A DNA stretch of 64,000 bases. Origin: Alcaligenes sp. SDU_A2. GTDB lineage: Bacteria > Pseudomonadota > Gammaproteobacteria > Burkholderiales > Burkholderiaceae_B. Location: positions 2,604,001-2,668,000 of the forward strand of contig NZ_CP151273.1 in the NCBI RefSeq assembly GCF_038237375.1. Reading direction: 5' to 3'. Numbering within the stretch: the stretch's first letter is position 1; each line of letters starts with the position of its first letter. The notes beneath the pieces were generated by a model. That model was not told the origin of the DNA. It did no database searches and saw only the letters and a list, made by a program, of their open reading frames with translations. The translations under genes and the position numbers were made by a program. Positions 9,360-18,105 of this stretch are shown here, piece after piece.

Positions 9360-10175
9360 TCAGGGTTCGGGCGATGCGGTCTGCTCAGCCAGGCAGGCTT
9401 CATGCGCCAGATGCGCGCGACAAACTTGCGCCCGACAAGACGGACGCTGGAAGAAACTTTGTCGGTCGCATTCCTGCAAACGCGCCGATATCTGATCCAC
9501 CGGAATGACGCGCATGCGCACTGCCCCGTCATCGACCAGTTGCACGCCAGCCAGATTGGACGACGGCAGGCCCATAGACAGCAAGCCGGCCAACACGGAT
9601 ACATCCACCTGCTTCTGGGCCGCAGCGCCCCGCCCCGGTATCGCTGACGGGGCCGGCTTGCCGGAAGAGGCGTGCGGCACGGTGCCTGACGGCGTGATGT
9701 GCGGCGCACGCGTCGAGCCTGCATCCCGCTCCGCTAACAAACCGGCAAGACCAGAACGCGGCGTGGCCGCCTGATCCAGCATCAGCAAGGGATTGCGCAA
9801 CTCCCCCTGGTCATGCGCATCCGCTTCGTGCGCGGCCTGCGGCCAATCCTCAAGAACAGCCGCTGTCGTTACCGACGCTTCGGGCAAGGCCGGCACGGGC
9901 ACTGTCGGAGCGTTCACGACGTTTTCCGAGCTGGTTGGAGCGGTAGAGATCCGAAATCCAGAACCGTTGTCCCGCGTCGCGGCGTACAGGGCAAGGCCTG
10001 CGCTCAGAACAAGCCCTGTCAGCAACATGGCGGTTTTGCGGCCTGCGCCGGTATTGGCAGGCTGGTCCCTGGCCCGAGCAGGTATTTGGACAACGCGCCC
10101 TTCCAATGCAGCCAGAATTCGGTGCTCTTTGTTCGGAGACGATCCGACTGCATTCATCAACGTAGGCACTGTCAC
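9360..10175 (-). CDS. T6SS-island membrane protein of unknown function
   Basis: 271 residues from GTG 10175, chosen because AAGGAG sits 5 nt upstream; a longer frame extends to 10223. The N-terminal about 45 residues are cytosolic, with one transmembrane helix at about 48-67 (TAMLLTGLVLSAGLALYAAT). A Pro/Ser/Ala-rich periplasmic linker then leads to a C-terminal domain (from about 190) with four cysteines spaced CDRQSFFQRPSCRAQVC...C. It is convergent with tssL and divergent from the tagX-like gene, inside the T6SS cluster. I do not recognise a family; a bitopic envelope component of the machine is the natural guess. Confidence 0.75.
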   Translation of the reverse strand: MTVPTLMNAVGSSPNKEHRILAALEGRVVQIPARARDQPANTGAGRKTAMLLTGLVLSAGLALYAATRDNGSGFRISTAPTSSENVVNAPTVPVPALPEASVTTAAVLEDWPQAAHEADAHDQGELRNPLLMLDQAATPRSGLAGLLAERDAGSTRAPHITPSGTVPHASSGKPAPSAIPGRGAAAQKQVDVSVLAGLLSMGLPSSNLAGVQLVDDGAVRMRVIPVDQISARLQECDRQSFFQRPSCRAQVCRAHLAHEACLAEQTASPEP

Positions 10176-10361
10176 GGCCACTCCTTTCTTGAAATTTCCC
10201 AGTTTTTTCAGCAAGCATATCAAATTCTCGTCACAAACAAATAATTAGCCGCCTTTTATTATTTACCTTATAAATCTCGCCTTAAACATTAATTAGATTG
10301 CAAAAAAACTATTTTTTATTTTGCTAAAATCATTTCTATTTTTTTCTCTTATCACGCCCGC
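10176..10361. promoter_or_regulatory. AT-rich divergent spacer before tagX-like gene
   Basis: 186 bp between the divergent unknown membrane gene and the tagX-like gene. From about 10230 to 10345 it is strongly AT-rich (runs such as CAAACAAATAATTA and AAAAAACTATTTTTTATTTT). It probably carries promoters in both directions. No ribosome-binding site is visible in front of the ATG at 10362. Confidence 0.45.
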
Positions 10362-11201
10362 ATGCACTTTGCCCTTCTGTTGTTTTTTTATTTCCTGCTG
10401 TCCTTGGCGGTGCTGTCGTTTCTGATATTCCCGCCCCTGCGACAGTGGGCAATCGCCGGCAGTCGCCAAGTCTGCCTGCGCGCCGGCCATCTGCTGTCGC
10501 GCATTGGGCGCTATGGTCTGCTGATCGTTACCGCGCCCGCCGAAAGCACGGCCAAGGCGGTGCGCCACGCAGGGCGAACAGGTTGGCACCGCAGACACGC
10601 ACTGGCAGTCGCCGCCCTCTTGCTGATACTGCCACCGCTGGTAGCGGTACTGGGACGAGACAGTCATGTATTTCGTCTGCACCAGGCGGCCCGTATCGAC
10701 GACCGCATACAGGCCCTGCTGACTGGCGAACGGCTGGCCACGCCAGCGGCCTTGCCGCCGGATATGTTCACCACGCGGGAAGTCGAGCTGATCCGTCCGC
10801 AGCTGGTCCAGGCAAGCCGCGACTGGGATCTGCTGGATGCGGAATTCCGCCATCGTCTACTGCTCATCTACCAGATCATGCGCGAAGAGCACGGCTATGA
10901 AATGGTGCTGCTAGAGGGCTACCGCAGCCCCGAGCGGCAGGAAAAGCTGGCTGCCATGGGAACACATGTCACTCAGGCCCGCGCCTTTCAGAGCTATCAC
11001 CAGTTCGGCCTGGCCGCGGACAGCGCCTTTCTGCGCAATGGCAAGATCGTCATCACCGAAAAAGATCCTTGGGCCATGCGGGGTTATGAGTTATATGGCG
11101 AAACAGCCGAAAAGGTCGGCCTGACCTGGGGCGGGCGATGGAAGATGATGGATTTCGGGCATGTCGAATATCGCCATCCTGGCGCACGGTCACAGCGCTG
11201 A
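10362..11201 (+). CDS. tagX: TagX-like M15 peptidoglycan peptidase of the T6SS
   Basis: 279 residues. N-terminal membrane segments lie at about 3-25 and 88-106 (LAVAALLLILPPLVAVLG). A peptidase M15/VanY-type domain occupies about 150-275, with the zinc-binding pattern SYHQFGLAADSAF (H-x3-G-x2-x-D) and a distal FGHVEY supplying the last His. TagX is known from Acinetobacter as an L,D-endopeptidase that lets the T6SS cross the cell wall. Here it sits directly before tssM. The family call comes from the motifs and context; the exact bond cleaved cannot be read from sequence. Confidence 0.82.
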   Translation: MHFALLLFFYFLLSLAVLSFLIFPPLRQWAIAGSRQVCLRAGHLLSRIGRYGLLIVTAPAESTAKAVRHAGRTGWHRRHALAVAALLLILPPLVAVLGRDSHVFRLHQAARIDDRIQALLTGERLATPAALPPDMFTTREVELIRPQLVQASRDWDLLDAEFRHRLLLIYQIMREEHGYEMVLLEGYRSPERQEKLAAMGTHVTQARAFQSYHQFGLAADSAFLRNGKIVITEKDPWAMRGYELYGETAEKVGLTWGGRWKMMDFGHVEYRHPGARSQR

Positions 11202-11341
11202 TATTTTTTGTTTCTAATTTCTTTCTTTTTCTTTTTCCCGTTTTATATGGACTTATTTCTCTCCCCTACATACACTTTTTCCTTTCTTGCATCGCATTGA
11301 TTTAATCAAACACTTCTATCACAGCGTGTACGACCAGCCTC
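11202..11341. promoter_or_regulatory. T-rich spacer upstream of tssM
   Basis: 140 bp between tagX-like and tssM. It is pyrimidine- and AT-rich (TTTTTTGTTTCTAATTTC, then TTTCTTTTTCTTTTTCCC), so it could hold a promoter for tssM-tagF-ompA or a termination site for tagX. It is the third compositional outlier of the cluster. No clear hairpin was found. Confidence 0.35.
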
Positions 11342-14300
11342 ATGCCGAACCCATCTGGATTCTTTTCCCGCCTTGCCAGTCTTTTTCATGATTTCCGGTA
11401 TTGGATCGGACGAATGATCGTCGCCCCGCGCACTTTTTCCCTATTGGGGCTGAGTGCGCTGATCATCATCTACTTTATGCTGGCCGACACTATGCAAACA
11501 GCAATGTGGTGGTCCGCATGGACGCTGCTTGTCTTTGCTGTTTTCGGCGCTGTCACGCTACTGTGGCGACGCCGCCGCAATCGCAAGGCCGGCCGCATCC
11601 TGGGCCAGGCCCTGGAAGAACAAGTACGGGCCAGCAAGACCCCCAGCGACCTGGGACAACTGCGCGAACGTCTACTGCACGCCGTGCGCTTGCTCAAAAC
11701 GTCCAGGATCGGCCAGACATCCGGTCATGCAGCTTTGTACGAATTACCCTGGTATATCGTCATTGGCAATCCGGCGGCCGGGAAAAGCAGCGCCATCACC
11801 CATTCGGGCTTGCAATTTCCCCTGGAAGACTCCACGGGGGCCGGCATCCGGGGCGTAGGGGGAACACGCAACTGCGACTGGTTCTTTACCACCGAAGGAA
11901 TTTTGCTGGACACGGCCGGCCGCTATTCAGTCCACGAAGAAGAGCGCACAGAGTGGCTGGGTTTTCTGGATCTGCTCAAGCGATACCGCAGCAAAGCGCC
12001 TATCAACGGCATCATCGTGGCCGTCAGCATCAGCGAACTGACTGCCACCGGACCCGAGTTTGCTATTGATCTGGCCAAAAACCTTCGCCAGCGCATTCAG
12101 GAACTGACCGAGCGCCTGGAAGTTATCGCGCCGGTCTACATCCTCTTCACCAAAACAGACCTGATCGCCGGCTTCACCGACTTCTTTGCGAACGAGAGCA
12201 ACCATCAACGCCAGCAGGTCTGGGGCGCAACTTTTCCGTACCAGGCGCAGGATGCGCGGGATGCGGTGGCCTTGTTCGACGAACATTTCGAGATCCTCCA
12301 CCAAGGACTCAAAGAAATCAGCACGGCCCAGATCGCCGCTCGGTCCACACATACCCTGCCGGCCGGTCTATTGACCTTTCCGCTGGAGTTCGCCGCGATC
12401 CAGCCGGCCCTGCGCACCTTTCTGGCCACGTTGTTCGAGCCCAACCCTTACCAGTACAAACCCATTCTGCGTGGGTTCTATTTCACCAGTGCTGTTCAGG
12501 AAGGTCAGGCACGCAGCAGTTCCACGCCGCATCTAAAAGCGTCCTTTGGCCTGCGCGGCGGCGAGGACAGCCAAAGCACGCCGGCCGCCCCAGAACGGCA
12601 CGGCTACTTCCTGAAAAACCTGTTTTCCAACGTTATCTTCGCCGACAAGAACCTGGTCAAGCAGCACGCCAATCCCGGCCGCATCCGTCTGCGCTACGCG
12701 GGATTCTTCATGATGGTGCTGGGCCTTGGTCTATCGCTGGGACTGTGGGGCTGGTCCTATTACGCCAATCAGCAACTGGTGCAGAACGTGCGCGCCGACC
12801 TGGATGCCGTCGTGCGGCTGCAGGCCGACCGAACCGACTTGCAAAGCCGCCTGGAAGCCATGGAGATCCTGCAGGACCGGATCGAACAATTGGACCGCTT
12901 TGATGCCGAGCGTCCCTGGGCGCTGCGTTTTGGACTGTACCAGGGCGGACAGCTCAAGCAGCAACTGCTGGCCGAGTACTATCACGGACTACGCCAGTTC
13001 ATGCTCACGCCGGTCCAATCCAGCGTAGAGGAATTTCTGTCCAAAATCCGCCTGCGCGCCGATGGGCCCGATGCCCTTGCGTCGACCGTAGCTGTGTCTG
13101 CCCCTGCAGACACGCTGTTCCAGGACGCCTCGCCATCCAATGCCGAAGACGTGCACAATGCACTGAAAGCCTATTTGATGATGGCCTCGCGTCAGCACGT
13201 GGAACCCAGCCATCTGGCCGATCAGATCACGCGTTTCTGGCGCGGCTGGCTGGAAACCAACCGCGGGGCTATGCCGCGCGACCAGATGATACGCAGTGCC
13301 GGTCGCATGGTGTCTTTCTATACTGGACGCCCGAGCGATCCGGCCTGGCCACAGATCGACCAGAATCTGGCCCTGGTCGAGAGCGCACGTCAAAGCCTGC
13401 GGGCGGTCATGCAAGGCATGCCTGCCCGCGAACGTGCCTACACCACGATCAAGGCGCGCGCCTCCACCCGTTTCCAGGCCATGACCGTGGCCCGCATCGT
13501 GGGCGATGCCGATGCCGACCTGATGACCGGCAGCTACGCCATTCCCGGCACCTTCACCCGCCAGGCTTGGCGTGAATATATCGAACCGGCCTTTCAGGAA
13601 GCCTCCCGCAAAGAGCTCCAGACTACCGACTGGGTGCTGGGGGTCAACAGCCGCGACGACCTGACCTTGCTGGGCAGCCCGGAACAGATCTTCAAGGGGC
13701 TGTCCGATATGTATAAGACGGAATACGCGCAAGAATGGCAAAAATTTCTGCGCGGGGTCAGCATCGCCTCGTTCAGCACCTTTTCCCAGGCCGTGGACGG
13801 CATGAACCGGCTGGGCCACCCCGATAACTCGCCCACCAAGAAACTGCTGCTGGAAGCCTATGCGCAGACCGCTTGGGACAATCCCCGACTGGTTTCTGCC
13901 GCTGCAGACACATCGCAGCCGCAGGCCGGCTGGTTCCGGCGCGTCATCCTGCGCCAGGACACACCAGACGCGCCCGACCCGGCTGCGCCCGCCACGGTCG
14001 AACCGGGTCCGGTCGGCGAGCAGTTCTCGGACATCGCCCGCCTTATCGCCGATCACGACGGCCAGTCTCTGTTGGGCAATTACATGGGGTCGCTGGCCAG
14101 CATCCGGACCCGCTTCAATCAGATCCAGAACCAGGGAGATCCCGGCCCTGGAGCGCTCATGCTCGTTCACCAGACCCTGCAAGGCAAAGGTTCGGAGCTA
14201 TCCGATGCGCTGCGCCTGGTGGATGAGCAAATTCTGGCCGGACTGAACGATACCCAGCGCCAGACCTTGCGTCCTCTGCTGGTGCGCCCGCTGTCCCAGA

Positions 14301-15097
14301 GCTTCGCGGCCGCGCTGCCCACGGCCGAGGCCGAACTGAACAAAACATGGCTGGCACAGGTTTACGAGCCTTTTCAGGATAAGCTGGCTGGAAAATATCC
14401 CTTCAACCCGCAAGGTACGATCGAAGCCGGACCCGACGAAATCGGACGGATTTTCGGCCCCGAAGGTGCCATCAGCCATTTTGTGTCCGACACGCTGGCA
14501 CCGCTGGCCATCCGGCGTGGCACCATCCTGACCAGCCGCACCTGGGGCGATCTGGGCATCACACTGCAGCCCGCTTTCACAGCCGGTTTCGCTCGCTGGG
14601 TGGCTCCGCTGTCCGGCGGTGCCGCAGGCAGCGCGCAGCAAGTACAGACCCATTTCCAGATCCAGCCCCGGCCGGCGGCAGGTGCCTCGGAATACACTAT
14701 CGAGATCGACGGCCAGCAACTGCGCTACCGCAATACGCCGCCCCAATGGGTCAACTTCATCTGGCCCAACCCGCAAGGCGCACCGGGCGTGCGCATCACG
14801 GCCCAGAGCTTCGAAGGCCGCACCGTGGACATTGTCCAGGAGCCCGGACGCTACGGTCTGGAGCGCCTGTTGGCGTCGGCCCAGCGCACGACCAATGCCG
14901 ACGGCTCATTCAACATGACCTGGAACGCATCCGGGGTGACTGTGCCTGTGCTGCTGCGCATCATCAGCAATACCCAGGCCAGCGCCGACGACGATGCGGC
15001 CAGCCAGGGCCTGTCGGGACTGGCCCTGCCGCGCAGCATTGCCGGCGGATCGGCCCCAGATGCTCCCGCCCCCTTGCAGGCGGGAGGACGGCCATGA
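11342..15097 (+). CDS. tssM: T6SS inner-membrane core protein TssM (IcmF)
   Basis: 1251 residues, a normal TssM length. Two N-terminal membrane helices lie at about residues 30-48 and 56-75, and a cytoplasmic NTPase-like domain carries the Walker A motif GNPAAGKSS at about 142. A third helix at about 458-478 (FFMMVLGLGLSLGLWGWSYY) leads into a large periplasmic domain that contacts TssJ. TssM spans the periplasm and opens and closes the channel. A recognisable Shine-Dalgarno is lacking. Its stop overlaps the tagF start (ATGA), so the two are translationally coupled. Confidence 0.97.
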   Translation: MPNPSGFFSRLASLFHDFRYWIGRMIVAPRTFSLLGLSALIIIYFMLADTMQTAMWWSAWTLLVFAVFGAVTLLWRRRRNRKAGRILGQALEEQVRASKTPSDLGQLRERLLHAVRLLKTSRIGQTSGHAALYELPWYIVIGNPAAGKSSAITHSGLQFPLEDSTGAGIRGVGGTRNCDWFFTTEGILLDTAGRYSVHEEERTEWLGFLDLLKRYRSKAPINGIIVAVSISELTATGPEFAIDLAKNLRQRIQELTERLEVIAPVYILFTKTDLIAGFTDFFANESNHQRQQVWGATFPYQAQDARDAVALFDEHFEILHQGLKEISTAQIAARSTHTLPAGLLTFPLEFAAIQPALRTFLATLFEPNPYQYKPILRGFYFTSAVQEGQARSSSTPHLKASFGLRGGEDSQSTPAAPERHGYFLKNLFSNVIFADKNLVKQHANPGRIRLRYAGFFMMVLGLGLSLGLWGWSYYANQQLVQNVRADLDAVVRLQADRTDLQSRLEAMEILQDRIEQLDRFDAERPWALRFGLYQGGQLKQQLLAEYYHGLRQFMLTPVQSSVEEFLSKIRLRADGPDALASTVAVSAPADTLFQDASPSNAEDVHNALKAYLMMASRQHVEPSHLADQITRFWRGWLETNRGAMPRDQMIRSAGRMVSFYTGRPSDPAWPQIDQNLALVESARQSLRAVMQGMPARERAYTTIKARASTRFQAMTVARIVGDADADLMTGSYAIPGTFTRQAWREYIEPAFQEASRKELQTTDWVLGVNSRDDLTLLGSPEQIFKGLSDMYKTEYAQEWQKFLRGVSIASFSTFSQAVDGMNRLGHPDNSPTKKLLLEAYAQTAWDNPRLVSAAADTSQPQAGWFRRVILRQDTPDAPDPAAPATVEPGPVGEQFSDIARLIADHDGQSLLGNYMGSLASIRTRFNQIQNQGDPGPGALMLVHQTLQGKGSELSDALRLVDEQILAGLNDTQRQTLRPLLVRPLSQSFAAALPTAEAELNKTWLAQVYEPFQDKLAGKYPFNPQGTIEAGPDEIGRIFGPEGAISHFVSDTLAPLAIRRGTILTSRTWGDLGITLQPAFTAGFARWVAPLSGGAAGSAQQVQTHFQIQPRPAAGASEYTIEIDGQQLRYRNTPPQWVNFIWPNPQGAPGVRITAQSFEGRTVDIVQEPGRYGLERLLASAQRTTNADGSFNMTWNASGVTVPVLLRIISNTQASADDDAASQGLSGLALPRSIAGGSAPDAPAPLQAGGRP

Positions 15098-16077
15098 GCA
15101 TCCATGCCACACAAAGAGTCAATACGGCCTACTTCGGCAAGATTCCCACGCGTGGCGATTTTGTTAAAAACGCCTCACACCCGCAACTGATGGCCAGCCT
15201 GGACAACTGGGTCGCCCACGCCATGGGTCAGCTGGAACAGGACCTGGACTGGAAGACGCTTTACGACAACCTGCACGCCGTACGCTTCGCTTTCCTGGGC
15301 TCGCGCAGCAAGCTGGCCATTGCCGGTCATCTGCAGCCCAGCCGCGACCAGGCAGGTCGGCGCTTCCCTTTTTTATGCGCCACATCCCTGCCTGTCCCCC
15401 ATTCGCTCGATTTCATCGCCCGCAGCCCCATGGCCTTCAGCCGAATATGGGGGGCAATGGAACGCTCCACGCAAAGCCTCATGACCAGTACCGCGCCTGA
15501 CCAAGCCTTGTCCGAGCTGGATAATCTGGCCGGCGAAGTGCGTACGCAGGCGGACGACGGATTCGACGCTTTCATCGATCTGCAGACTATAGACGGCATG
15601 GTCTCGTTGCTCGCCCAACACGAACACACCATCGACTTCCACGATCTGGTTCTGGCCCTGGGCGCGCTGATGACACCTCTGCAATCCAGTGGCCGCTCAC
15701 AGGCCGATCAGGGTCTGCTGCTGCCCCTACCCCGCGATCCTCTTTACATGAACCTGAGCGCTGCGTTCTGGCTCAGTCTGATCACTCCTTTTCTGGCGCG
15801 CGGCGACTTTGAACTGGCCGTCTTCGTGCTAAGGCTGGAAGGCCGGCAGCGTCTGGCGGTGGGGTTGCGCGGTGCACACCCCGATGATCTGGCCAGCCTG
15901 ATTTCCACGCCCGCGCAAGCCTACCGACAGTTCCTATGCCTGGACCAGCCAGCCTGGATCAAAGACTTGCCTCAGCTGGACAGTGGCCAAAGCAAGCTGT
16001 CCAGCTATCTGCGCCAGCCCAGGCTGTCCCTGCGCACCGTGCGCGACACATTTCACGATGTCTTCACAGGAGCCTGA
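15094..16077 (+). CDS. tagF: T6SS accessory protein TagF
   Basis: 327 residues starting MSIHATQRVNTAYFGKIPTRGDFVKN. The YFGKIPTRGDF motif is diagnostic of TagF/ImpM (PF09867). TagF proteins act as post-translational repressors of T6SS assembly in Pseudomonas, Agrobacterium and others. The start is at 15094, where the ATG overlaps the tssM stop and GGGAGG is placed upstream; a longer in-frame extension into tssM is not credible. The Fha, PpkA and PppA partners of the threonine-phosphorylation pathway are not seen in this window. Confidence 0.93.
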   Translation: MSIHATQRVNTAYFGKIPTRGDFVKNASHPQLMASLDNWVAHAMGQLEQDLDWKTLYDNLHAVRFAFLGSRSKLAIAGHLQPSRDQAGRRFPFLCATSLPVPHSLDFIARSPMAFSRIWGAMERSTQSLMTSTAPDQALSELDNLAGEVRTQADDGFDAFIDLQTIDGMVSLLAQHEHTIDFHDLVLALGALMTPLQSSGRSQADQGLLLPLPRDPLYMNLSAAFWLSLITPFLARGDFELAVFVLRLEGRQRLAVGLRGAHPDDLASLISTPAQAYRQFLCLDQPAWIKDLPQLDSGQSKLSSYLRQPRLSLRTVRDTFHDVFTGA

Positions 16078-16078
16078 T

Positions 16079-16882
16079 ATGCCCCGTCTGATCGGACTTT
16101 CCGGCTTGCTCGGTCTGTGTCTGAGCGCATCCGCGCTGGCAAGCGGATCGGCGACCGTCATCCCCGCCAACATCATCCCCCAGCCGGGCCAGGTCTTGGC
16201 CAGCGGTGCCGTACCCGACGAAAAAACCAAGGCCGATGTGCTGCAGCGCTTGCAACAACTATACGGCCTGGGCAATGTCATCGACCAGATCGAGGTCGGC
16301 GGCGTCGTGGCACCACCCAATTGGTCGGGCCACGTGAACAATCTGCTCGACAAATCACTACAGCAGGTACACCGGGGACAGCTTGAAATCGACGGCACGC
16401 AGATACGTCTGACGGGCGAAGTGGCCAATGAAGCCACACGCCAGCAAGTCGCCAGCACATTGGCCACGGCGCTGAATCCTACTTACCGAATCGCCAACGG
16501 ATTGCGCGTGGCCGGTGACCGCAATGAGCAAGCCCGGCTGGACAACACCCTGGCCGAGCGCATCGTCGAGTTTCAGACAGGCAGCGCCACTCTGACCAAT
16601 ACAGGTCGCCAACTGCTGGACGAACTGGCCGATGTGCTGCCGCAGATCAGCAGCCAACGGGTTCAGATCATCGGACATACCGACAGTTCGGGCAGTCGAG
16701 CCACCAACCTGGCACTGAGTCAGGCGCGCGCGGACGCCGTCAAAGCCTACCTGATCAATAAAGGACTGCCTGAATCGCGCTTCGAGACCAGCGGTGCCGG
16801 TCCTGACCAGCCCGTGGCCTCTAACGCGTCCGCCGAAGGACGCGCCAAGAACCGGCGCATCGAATTTCGCGCCAGCAACTGA
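16079..16882 (+). CDS. OmpA-domain peptidoglycan-binding protein of the T6SS
   Basis: 267 residues. A signal peptide covers about residues 1-21 (MPRLIGLSGLLGLCLSASALA). A middle region resembles BON-type repeats (LEIDGTQIRLTGEVANEATRQQ). The C-terminal OmpA domain (about 155-267) contains VQIIGHTDSSGSRATNLALS and ends in AKNRRIEFRASN, the diaminopimelate-binding signature. It starts 1 nt after the tagF stop. It probably anchors the membrane complex to peptidoglycan in place of an OmpA extension on TssL, a known division of labour in other clusters; that role here is inference. Confidence 0.88.
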   Translation: MPRLIGLSGLLGLCLSASALASGSATVIPANIIPQPGQVLASGAVPDEKTKADVLQRLQQLYGLGNVIDQIEVGGVVAPPNWSGHVNNLLDKSLQQVHRGQLEIDGTQIRLTGEVANEATRQQVASTLATALNPTYRIANGLRVAGDRNEQARLDNTLAERIVEFQTGSATLTNTGRQLLDELADVLPQISSQRVQIIGHTDSSGSRATNLALSQARADAVKAYLINKGLPESRFETSGAGPDQPVASNASAEGRAKNRRIEFRASN

Positions 16883-16898
16883 CCTGCCCTGCCGGGCG

Positions 16899-17987
16899 TC
16901 AGGACGAAGCCCGGCCCGCCACCACCCCCAATTGCTCCTGCAGACTGGCCAGCGTATCAGGATTTTTGATGACCTGCTCTAGCCACTGATGCAGCGGCAT
17001 CTCTCCCCAATCCGCCGCTTTCTGCGCCATGTACGCCACCGGACTGTGCGGTTCGGTTTCCCGGAAAAAAGCGGCTATCTGACGCAACTGTTCCAAGGCC
17101 TGTTGGCGCGAGCTGATCAAGACTGGGTGGGCAGACACGGCAAGGCGCTCCTTGGGGATGGTCAACGTAGGTTCAGTGCGAACGACTGCCTGGGTCACTG
17201 TAGGATGCACAGGCTGGACGGGCTGCAAATCCACGCCGGCCTGCGCGGCAAAGCGTTGTATCAGTTCGGCATTGCCGTCCAGTTCCGCTGCTAGTCCCGA
17301 CAGGGCCGGGCCTTCTTCGCCCAGCCGCTCCTGCAGCACCCGGTCCAACTCGGCCAAAGCCGAACGCGCGGCATCCAGCCCGGCCAGCGTCTGAACATAA
17401 TGCGCGGCAGGCGTGTCCGCCAAGGCCTGATTGAAGTCCTCTAATGTCAATCGTCCGGCCGACAAGGAAGAGGCTTCGTCGGGCGAGCGCCGGATGGCCT
17501 GCGCAAGCTGCTGCGCCGCATCCCAATAGGCAATGCCGTAGCGCCCGGCGTCGCTGTGGGCCAGCGGCACATAGCGCGCCAGTTCACGGGCCCGATTGAT
17601 GATCCAGGCCAGGTTGCCGACACGCGCCTGAATGTCATCGTCTTCCATGCGCGGATGCAAGCCGTCCCAGTAGCGATCGCATAAAGCAGCCAGAAAAGCC
17701 AGTCCGCCGGCCATGCCCTGGAATCCCTGCAACTTGATGCGGGACTCGATAAGCCAGCCCGCCACTCGCAAGTCCTTGGTCTGCTCGATCAGCAGGGCCT
17801 GCGCCATCTGCTGCACCTTGCTCCAGTCGGCCTCCTTGACCTCGCGCACCCAATCGCCCTGCTCAAGCTGCGGATCGTCTTCGCGTCGTGCCTCCTGGAT
17901 GCGATCAAACTGGATGGAAAACGACATATCCTGTCCGCAAGGGTCTTGCTCAGAAACAGGCGACAACAACTCCTCTACTGCTCGCAT
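16899..17987 (-). CDS. tssA: T6SS assembly protein TssA
   Basis: 362 residues with an N-terminal ImpA_N domain (LLSPVSEQDPCGQDMSFSIQFDRIQEARREDD, then DWVREVKEADWSKVQQMAQALL), which defines the TssA family. The C-terminus is a shorter variant ending in EMPLHQWLEQVIKNPDTLASLQEQLG. TssA primes baseplate and sheath assembly and may cap the growing sheath. The gene converges with the OmpA gene, separated by 16 nt, and closes the T6SS cluster. Confidence 0.92.
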   Translation of the reverse strand: MRAVEELLSPVSEQDPCGQDMSFSIQFDRIQEARREDDPQLEQGDWVREVKEADWSKVQQMAQALLIEQTKDLRVAGWLIESRIKLQGFQGMAGGLAFLAALCDRYWDGLHPRMEDDDIQARVGNLAWIINRARELARYVPLAHSDAGRYGIAYWDAAQQLAQAIRRSPDEASSLSAGRLTLEDFNQALADTPAAHYVQTLAGLDAARSALAELDRVLQERLGEEGPALSGLAAELDGNAELIQRFAAQAGVDLQPVQPVHPTVTQAVVRTEPTLTIPKERLAVSAHPVLISSRQQALEQLRQIAAFFRETEPHSPVAYMAQKAADWGEMPLHQWLEQVIKNPDTLASLQEQLGVVAGRASS

Positions 17988-18073
17988 TCCGGTCCCTCCC
18001 TGTACTGCGCCCCCTGGGCGCTGCTACAGCCATATTACGGCGCAATCGCAACGGTATGTGGCTAACCACTTTC

Positions 18074-18096
18074 GCTGCCATGAAGAGCATGGCAGC
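18074..18096 (-). terminator. Hairpin downstream of potI
   Basis: A perfect 9-bp inverted repeat (GCTGCCATG and CATGGCAGC) with a 5-nt loop lies 9 nt beyond the potI stop. No U-tract follows on the minus strand, so it is a weak intrinsic terminator, or a 3'-end-stabilising hairpin, for potFGHI. Confidence 0.5.
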
Positions 18097-18105
18097 CCTA
18101 CACGT

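Noticed and set aside
10293-10853. 186-codon minus-strand frame opposite the tagX-like gene
   Set aside because: Antisense shadow; the plus frame has clear M15 peptidase motifs.
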